Source: Candidatus Obscuribacterales bacterium (lineage in GTDB: Bacteria; Cyanobacteriota; Vampirovibrionia; Obscuribacterales; Obscuribacteraceae). From it: a DNA stretch of 64,000 bases. Made by a program: the position numbers and the translations under genes. The stretch spans positions 248,001-312,000 of the forward strand of contig JAIEOQ010000008.1 in NCBI GenBank assembly GCA_019750335.1. The letters run 5' to 3'. Below, one piece after another: positions 59,308 through 64,000 of the stretch; position 1 is the first letter of the stretch, and each line of letters starts with the position of its first letter. A model generated the notes under the pieces. That model did not search any database. It saw only the letters and a list, made by a program, of their open reading frames with translations, and was not told where the DNA came from.

Positions 59308-60294
59308 ATGCACAGATTCATGACTTTGCTTGCCGCTTTCAGCACTACAATTGCTTTTGCCCTTCAACCGCTTCAAGCCGAAGAGCAATCGGTAGCGCCG
59401 GCGCAACAACCCGCCGCCGTGACCACCCAGTCGGCATGCTTTCAGAAGTATGTTTCCAGTATTAAGGAAACGGACCGGCTGCAGAAGCTCGAAACCGAGC
59501 TCCTGCTCAAGCGAGCCGCCGCCGAGCAGGAACACAAAACCGCCAGAGCCGAAGCGGATAAGATCGACCAGCAGTTTCGCGCTGAAGTTCGCAAAGCAAT
59601 TTCAGCCACCGGCAGCGATCCGGTTGCTGCTTTTGCCGAAGCTCGCAAACTGCAACCACAACGAAAAGCGGCATTCGAGAAAAGTTTTGCCGCTTGGACG
59701 GTGCACAATGATTTGGCTGGACCGCTGTACAATACGCGCCAAAGCTTGAAAGAGAACTCGGCATTCTATACTCGCCAAAGGATCAACAACGAAATCGCCA
59801 ATCCGCTCTATGAATATCCTTTCTCGGCGAAGATCGAATACTCGGTGCGTGCCTTGGAAAATCAGTTCGTTCAAGAGTTGAAAGCGGCTTCGCCCAACAA
59901 GCAATTGCAAAACGCAATTAGCGAGTATGAAAAAGTCCTGCCCGAGCTGGAGGCAAAAGCTGCCGCATACGAAAAACTTCAGAAGTACACTTGGCAGTTC
60001 GACTATCCGGCGGTACTCGGTAATGATGATTACGAGCTGTTTGGAGCCGAAGCTTACTATGCATCCGAGGAAGTCCTGTTTGATCGTGCCAGCGAACTAC
60101 TCTCCAAGGAGCCGCTGGACGCCAACAGCGCAAATGCGCATAAAAATCTGCAGGAGCAGGGGCAGGAGTTAATTCAAAGCCGTGCCGACGCCGAAAAGGC
60201 TTGGGCACAGCGTGACGATGCTTTCAAGAAGCTTCGCGCCTGCGAAAAAGTTTATGAAACCACCTTCCAGAAGGTTGTGCTAAGCGCTCCTTAA
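59308..60294 (+). CDS. Exported coiled-coil protein, family member 3
   Basis: 328 residues with a Sec signal (MHRFMTLLAAFSTTIAFALQ, cleavage near residue 24) and mature coiled coil. Shared landmarks: SDPVAAFAEARKLQPQ, VRALENQFVQELKAASPNK and CEKVYETTFQKVVLSAP, closely matching 54941 and less closely 56912. An upstream in-frame extension of 34 codons runs through the preceding hairpin and is rejected. Ends the accessory block; followed by a strong terminator. Confidence 0.75.
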   Translation: MHRFMTLLAAFSTTIAFALQPLQAEEQSVAPAQQPAAVTTQSACFQKYVSSIKETDRLQKLETELLLKRAAAEQEHKTARAEADKIDQQFRAEVRKAISATGSDPVAAFAEARKLQPQRKAAFEKSFAAWTVHNDLAGPLYNTRQSLKENSAFYTRQRINNEIANPLYEYPFSAKIEYSVRALENQFVQELKAASPNKQLQNAISEYEKVLPELEAKAAAYEKLQKYTWQFDYPAVLGNDDYELFGAEAYYASEEVLFDRASELLSKEPLDANSANAHKNLQEQGQELIQSRADAEKAWAQRDDAFKKLRACEKVYETTFQKVVLSAP

Positions 60295-60314
60295 GCTGCC
60301 ATGAGCCAAGCAAT

Positions 60315-60360
60315 CAAAAACAGAGTCATGTGAATAGTTTTTCTCCCGACTCTGTTTTTG
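60315..60360 (+). terminator. Terminator after 59308 gene
   Basis: CAAAAACAGAGTC (60315-60327) and GACTCTGTTTTTG (60348-60360), 13 pairs with the T-run in the descending arm. May also act for the convergent punA gene. Confidence 0.75.
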
Positions 60361-60426
60361 GCAAAGATTTACTATATAAATTAGTATCAAGAAATGATCA
60401 ATTCAGGCTGCGACCTTCGCCTGCTC

Positions 60427-61245
60427 TTAGCCGACAACTGCTGCTCGGAAAAGCTTGTCTAAACGAGCAGAAGCTTCTTTGGCCGCTTCCAGAACTTCTT
60501 CGTGTCCGCCGATTGCTTCTTCCGGTTTCCACACGTTTGTAATCACCGAGATAGCCGTAGCTTGTGTTTTGCTACCATGGCAAGCAAGCAGTTCGGGTAC
60601 CGTCGACATACCGACGGCATCAGCTTTCAGCTTCTTGAGCATTTCAACTTCAGCAAGCGTTTCGTAGTTCGGTCCGAGCAAACCGGCATAAACACCCGTT
60701 TGCAGCGGGCGAAAACTTTTGTCTTGAGCACTCAAACGATTGGCAACAGCTAAAGTTGCTTCGCTTAAAGCGTTGCGACAATCGACAGCTTCACGTTTCA
60801 AAGCCGGCAGCAAACCTTGCTCGACATATTCCGGACTTAAATGATTACGATAGCCTGTGATTAGCATTAGATCGCCGACCGAAAATTTCGGATTCATGCC
60901 ACCGGCAGCATTAGTCAAATAAAGGTTAGGCACGCCCCATTCAACCAGTACTTGTGCCGGCAAAGTTACTACGTCCCAAGGATAACCTTCGTACAAATGG
61001 AAACGTCCGCGCAAAACAGCAACTAAATTTCCGGCAATTCTACCTAGTGAAAGTGAGCCAGAATGTCCGATCACACCAGGCGCCAAGCCAAATACTTCCT
61101 GGAAAGAAACGCTTGTACCTTCGTCAAGATCTTCAAGCAGTTTGACACCGGAACCTAGCACAAAAGCAGCTTTTGGTACTTCTTTGCTGAAAGAACGCAA
61201 AAATTCCAGAGCTTCATGAACCGATTTGGATGCTACTTGTTTCAT
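60427..61245 (-). CDS. punA: Purine nucleoside phosphorylase
   Basis: 272 residues of the trimeric (PNP/MTAP) family: AFVLGSGVK binds phosphate, GRFHLYEGY carries the catalytic His, YLTNAAGGMNP, GVYAGLLGPNYETLAEVEML and ADAVGMSTVPELLACH bind the base and ribose, VITNVW has the Asn that contacts the purine N7. Splits inosine/guanosine to base plus ribose-1-phosphate, which DeoB upstream in the operon converts to ribose-5-phosphate. GAGGAAC before the ATG. Two bases separate it from the degenerate homologue. Confidence 0.94.
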   Translation of the reverse strand: MKQVASKSVHEALEFLRSFSKEVPKAAFVLGSGVKLLEDLDEGTSVSFQEVFGLAPGVIGHSGSLSLGRIAGNLVAVLRGRFHLYEGYPWDVVTLPAQVLVEWGVPNLYLTNAAGGMNPKFSVGDLMLITGYRNHLSPEYVEQGLLPALKREAVDCRNALSEATLAVANRLSAQDKSFRPLQTGVYAGLLGPNYETLAEVEMLKKLKADAVGMSTVPELLACHGSKTQATAISVITNVWKPEEAIGGHEEVLEAAKEASARLDKLFRAAVVG

Positions 61246-61247
61246 GT

Positions 61248-61775
61248 CTAGTTCCTCGTCAAAGCGGTTATTTGTTGGATCTGTTCATCATTAAGCTCGA
61301 CGCCCTCGGGCAAAACAATACCAAGCACTTTCCAGTGGGCATGTGCTGCTATAAGCATTGCCGGCACCAGATTATGACAATAAAAATCTGCGCCGAGACT
61401 CTTCACGAAAGCTGCGTCATCGGCAGATAGTTTTAGACCTTGCTTAACGCCGGCGGCAATCCCTTTAGCAAAACCAGATAAACAGTCGGTTACATAAATG
61501 CCTTGCACGATTGGGAATCGTTCACCAAGCTCATGGTTCGGTCCAACAAGCGGGTTGCTGCCTGAAACATTCAAATGATCCGTCACTATAACCGGTTGTT
61601 TTTCTGTGCCACCAAAACAACGATCAATTACTACAACTGCTTTTACGCTTTGATCGCCGCGCACCAGATCGATAAACTCTGGTCCGAATTTATCCATTTG
61701 ACGGAAGCTTTTATTGCTACCGCTAAAATCGATTATTTGCGCTCCTTTAAGAGCCGAAGCTGTACAACTGGTCAT
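61248..61775 (-). CDS. Degenerate purine nucleoside phosphorylase homologue
   Basis: 175 residues that look like the second half of a PNP. VIVTDHLNVSGSNPLVGPNHELGERF matches the family's TDHINL.G.NPLIGPN block, and LGADFYCHNLVPAMLIAAHAHWKVLGIVLPE aligns with LGADAVGMSTVPEVIVARH...V.GIS, but the key Met/Ser-Thr and Asn are not conserved and the N-terminal phosphate loop is missing. No frameshift is visible and it is tightly packed (0 and 2 bp gaps) between deoB and punA, so it is probably expressed, perhaps as a subunit or regulator. Confidence 0.7.
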   Translation of the reverse strand: MTSCTASALKGAQIIDFSGSNKSFRQMDKFGPEFIDLVRGDQSVKAVVVIDRCFGGTEKQPVIVTDHLNVSGSNPLVGPNHELGERFPIVQGIYVTDCLSGFAKGIAAGVKQGLKLSADDAAFVKSLGADFYCHNLVPAMLIAAHAHWKVLGIVLPEGVELNDEQIQQITALTRN

Positions 61776-63041
61776 TTAAGCCACCTCGGATAGTTGCGGA
61801 ATAAACGAAACACCGCCATGCTGCCAGTCCATATCGAACCAGCCGGCAAGCGAAGCTGCCATATCATAAAAGCCTTTGCGCGTACCAACATTATGTTTAT
61901 TGTCAGCCAAATTAGCGATCGCTTTCGAATAAGCAAGCAATGGAACATATTCACGAGTATGATCCGTTCCCGGAGCGGTCGGGTCGTTACCATGATCCGA
62001 TGAAATCAAAAGCAGATCGTCTTCACGCATCGCTTCAACAATTTCACCCAACCAGTGATCAATCTCCACAAGCGCTTTAGCATAACCATCTACGTTGCGA
62101 CGATGACCATAAAGCGAATCAGTGTCGACTAAGTTTGTGAAAATCAGCTGAGCATCATTCGGAGCATTTTTGATTATTTCTTTGCCGGCAAACTGATATT
62201 TATTTTGAATAGCTTGCAGAGTCAGCTCAAGACCTTCTTTGTTGCTACCTGTATGTTGAGCATGACTCAAGCCTTGCTTATCGAATATATCTTCGATTTT
62301 GCCGATACCAAGCACTCCGGCTCCGGCTGTAAGCAGCTCATCGAGAAGAGTGACACCGGGTGGTTGAACGCCGAAATCGCGCCGCTCGAAACTCAAACGC
62401 TTGTAACTACCTGGCGCACCAGTGAAAGGTCGAGCAATCACACGCCCGACACGATGCTCACCTTGCAACATATCGCGCGCAATTTGACACCATTGATACT
62501 GCTTGTCCAACGGAATGGTGTCAACATGGCAAGCCAACTGCCACACGCTATCACCTGATGTATAAACAATCGGATAGCCAGTGCGTTGATGTTCTTCACC
62601 AAAATCATCCAATAATTGCGTGCCCGAATAGGGCTTATTACAAAGAACCTGTTTGCAGCCTGTTTCTTTGATAAAGCGGTCCAGCAGATCCTGAGGGAAA
62701 CCTTGAGGGTAGGTCGGAAAACCACACTTAGAAACAATGCCCATCATTTCCCAGTGTCCTGTTTGAGTGTCCTTACCGACTGAAAGCTCTTCCAACTTGC
62801 CATAAAAACCAACCGGCTTATCCAAAGCTTTAACGCCGCTAATTTGGCTTATGTTGCCAAGCCCGAGCCGCTCAAAATTAGGTAGCTGCAAGCCGCCAAC
62901 AGCTTGGGCCGTATTTCCTAAAGTGTTGCATTTCTCAGAATCGCCGAAAGCCGCAGCATCTGGCGCTGCACCAATACCGCAACCGTCAACCACCAAAATG
63001 ATTGCGCGCCTGTGCGAGTTGAACTTTAGAGCTTTGGACAT
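61776..63041 (-). CDS. deoB: Phosphopentomutase
   Basis: 421 residues of the alkaline-phosphatase superfamily: IILVVDGCGIGAAPDA (first metal Asp), GKDTQTGHWEMMG (phospho-Thr of the active site), QLIFTNLVDTDSLYGHRR and LLISSDHGNDPT...TDHTREYVPLL (metal Asp/His). Converts ribose-1-phosphate to ribose-5-phosphate. ATG at 63041 has GAGGGG upstream; a 32-codon upstream extension is rejected. Heads a three-gene nucleoside salvage operon. Confidence 0.95.
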   Translation of the reverse strand: MSKALKFNSHRRAIILVVDGCGIGAAPDAAAFGDSEKCNTLGNTAQAVGGLQLPNFERLGLGNISQISGVKALDKPVGFYGKLEELSVGKDTQTGHWEMMGIVSKCGFPTYPQGFPQDLLDRFIKETGCKQVLCNKPYSGTQLLDDFGEEHQRTGYPIVYTSGDSVWQLACHVDTIPLDKQYQWCQIARDMLQGEHRVGRVIARPFTGAPGSYKRLSFERRDFGVQPPGVTLLDELLTAGAGVLGIGKIEDIFDKQGLSHAQHTGSNKEGLELTLQAIQNKYQFAGKEIIKNAPNDAQLIFTNLVDTDSLYGHRRNVDGYAKALVEIDHWLGEIVEAMREDDLLLISSDHGNDPTAPGTDHTREYVPLLAYSKAIANLADNKHNVGTRKGFYDMAASLAGWFDMDWQHGGVSFIPQLSEVA

Positions 63042-63309
63042 GAAAACCCCTCTTCTAATAGCAAGCAGGACGCAGTGAAAAGCGCCACGGGCTCTATTGT
63101 GCAGCATGATTCTTGCCCATAAGCTCTCGTTGGGCAAAATTAATCCGCCCTTGAACCGTGAATAAGCAATTTGCTAGTTTTTAAGCCTGACCGAGAACCG
63201 CTTTTCATCTGTATTTCTTATCGACTGAATTTTTCTCCGATTCACTAAACCAGCAATTTTTCTTAGCCATAAGTTTGGTTTAAGGAAAAACAAAGTTTTA
63301 GGGGAAGAC

Positions 63310-63807
63310 ATGAATAAGCTCATCCTCAGCCTTGCTCTTGCAGCAGGGCTAATCTGCTCTGGCACTGCCATGGCAAACGGACCACACGGGCATCATCATG
63401 GAGGGGGTTTTAGCCACGGAGGCTCGCATCACCATCATCACGGCGGTTATGCAAGCGGCTATCGACCGGGCGGTGTATCCATCGGTATTGGCGGCGGCTT
63501 CGGCATCGGCGTTGGCAACGGCGGTGTGCGAATCGGCATCGGCTCCGGTTACAACCCGGGTTATGGCTACGGTTACAACCCGTATACCAACGGACGTTAC
63601 GGCGGTTATCGCCCTTACCCGGGCTATATCACCGTCTGGGTGAATGACGTTGTCGTCAATTACACCGTCTCACGCTTACCGAACGGACAGATTGTTCAAG
63701 TACCGGTCTACAGTTATCAGCGTCGTCTTGTCACTGCCCAGTGGGACAGTGTTCGCGGCGGCTACTGGTACTGGAACGGGGCTCGCCAATATGTCCGCGC
63801 TCAGTAA
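63310..63807 (+). CDS. Exported Gly/His-rich protein
   Basis: 165 residues with a signal peptide (MNKLILSLALAAGLICSGTAMA, cleavage after about 22). The mature part has two His clusters (GHHHGGG, HHHHHGG), Gly-Ile/Val repeats (GGGFGIGVGNGG), a Tyr/Gly-Asn region (NPGYGYGYNPY) and a folded end ITVWVNDVVVNYTVSRLPNG...VPVYSYQRRLVTAQWDS. The His-rich part suggests metal binding; the end resembles YXWGAP/DUF-type exported proteins but I cannot name it. AGGGGAAG precedes the ATG. Followed by a hairpin. Confidence 0.75.
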   Translation: MNKLILSLALAAGLICSGTAMANGPHGHHHGGGFSHGGSHHHHHGGYASGYRPGGVSIGIGGGFGIGVGNGGVRIGIGSGYNPGYGYGYNPYTNGRYGGYRPYPGYITVWVNDVVVNYTVSRLPNGQIVQVPVYSYQRRLVTAQWDSVRGGYWYWNGARQYVRAQ

Positions 63808-63819
63808 GTAATTGTTTTT

Positions 63820-63849
63820 CGCCGGGGGAGGCGATTGCCTCTCCCGGCG
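63820..63849 (+). terminator. Hairpin after 63310 gene
   Basis: CGCCGGGGGAGGC (63820-63832), loop GATT, GCCTCTCCCGGCG (63837-63849): 13 pairs with one G-U. The T-run precedes rather than follows it, so it is not a standard terminator on this strand. Confidence 0.55.
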
Positions 63850-63916
63850 CTAGCTGGAACTGAAACTTCCGGCTAGACTATCAATACCGCTCGACAATCT
63901 TCTCAGAGAGACTCCC

Positions 63917-64000
63917 ATGACTGAGCTACTAGTAATCGATGTCGGCAACAGCAATGTCAAATATGCTTTGTTCAAAGAAGGCAAGCTGGAAGAAAGCTGG
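63917..64000 (+). CDS. coaX: Type III pantothenate kinase, 5' end only
   Basis: The first 28 codons to the window edge, MTELLVIDVGNSNVKYALF.. The DVGNSN motif is the phosphate-1 loop of the ASKHA fold typical of CoaX (usually D.GNTN), which phosphorylates pantothenate, the first step of CoA synthesis. Truncated by the window, not by mutation. Confidence 0.82.
   Translation, partial: MTELLVIDVGNSNVKYALFKEGKLEESW

Noticed and set aside
28203-60294. Prophage or integrative element
   Set aside because: No integrase, portal, terminase, transposase, tRNA or direct terminal repeat seen; core genes are interspersed.

Overview
The window reads as a chromosomal segment of a Gram-negative-type bacterium: SPase II lipoproteins, a lytic transglycosylase, RelE/Phd-type toxin-antitoxin, guaA, deoB and coaX, standard code with ATG/GTG/TTG starts. 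The mix of a zinc-ribbon/TPR serine-threonine kinase, fused membrane spermidine-synthase-like proteins, many TPR proteins and a large stock of unknown small exported proteins resembles what I know of non-photosynthetic Cyanobacteriota relatives (Vampirovibrionia/Obscuribacterales). That placement is an inference without any marker gene search.

Layout. 1-4.1 kb: the 3' part of a membrane protein running off the left edge, a TPR protein, a DprE1-like FAD oxidoreductase and a toxin-antitoxin pair with a readable promoter and operator. 4.1-14.2 kb (minus): a tightly overlapping seven-gene operon for a modified uronic-acid sugar nucleotide: Gfo/Idh oxidoreductase, hexapeptide N-acyltransferase, SDR epimerase, a fused nucleotide-sugar 6-dehydrogenase/PLP aminotransferase, a second hexapeptide acyltransferase, then two fused membrane/spermidine-synthase-like proteins. 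A divergent promoter pair separates it from polyprenyl-phosphate-type glycosyltransferase genes and a large membrane protein (14.2-17.5 kb). 17.5-21.8 kb (minus): guaA followed by a lipoprotein, an ATP-grasp enzyme and an HTTM membrane protein in one apparent operon. 21.9-27.7 kb: Ser/Thr kinase with TPRs, coupled MidA-like methyltransferase/TPR protein, convergent GH15 glucoamylase-like gene.

28.2-60.3 kb is an accessory block of about 37 mostly unrecognised genes. It contains internal paralogues: three exported coiled-coil proteins, two long helical proteins near either end, two membrane-anchored EF-hand proteins and a tandem pair of small membrane proteins. Recognisable members are a Bax-inhibitor/YccA protein, RidA, a nucleoside-hydrolase-like protein, a permuted papain-fold hydrolase, a free-standing M17 N-terminal-like domain, and a three-gene operon of fatty-acid hydroxylase, small membrane protein and HTTM-DCC fusion. 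Nearly every gene or short cotranscribed group here is followed by its own private inverted repeat, often without a U-tract. Ordinary housekeeping-like genes (lytic transglycosylase, galE) are interspersed, so the block is not one inserted element with visible ends; no integrase, transposase, tRNA or att site was found.

60.4-64 kb: nucleoside salvage operon (deoB, degenerate purine nucleoside phosphorylase, purine nucleoside phosphorylase), a Gly/His-rich exported protein, and the first 28 codons of coaX.

No rRNA, tRNA, CRISPR array or insertion sequence was recognised.
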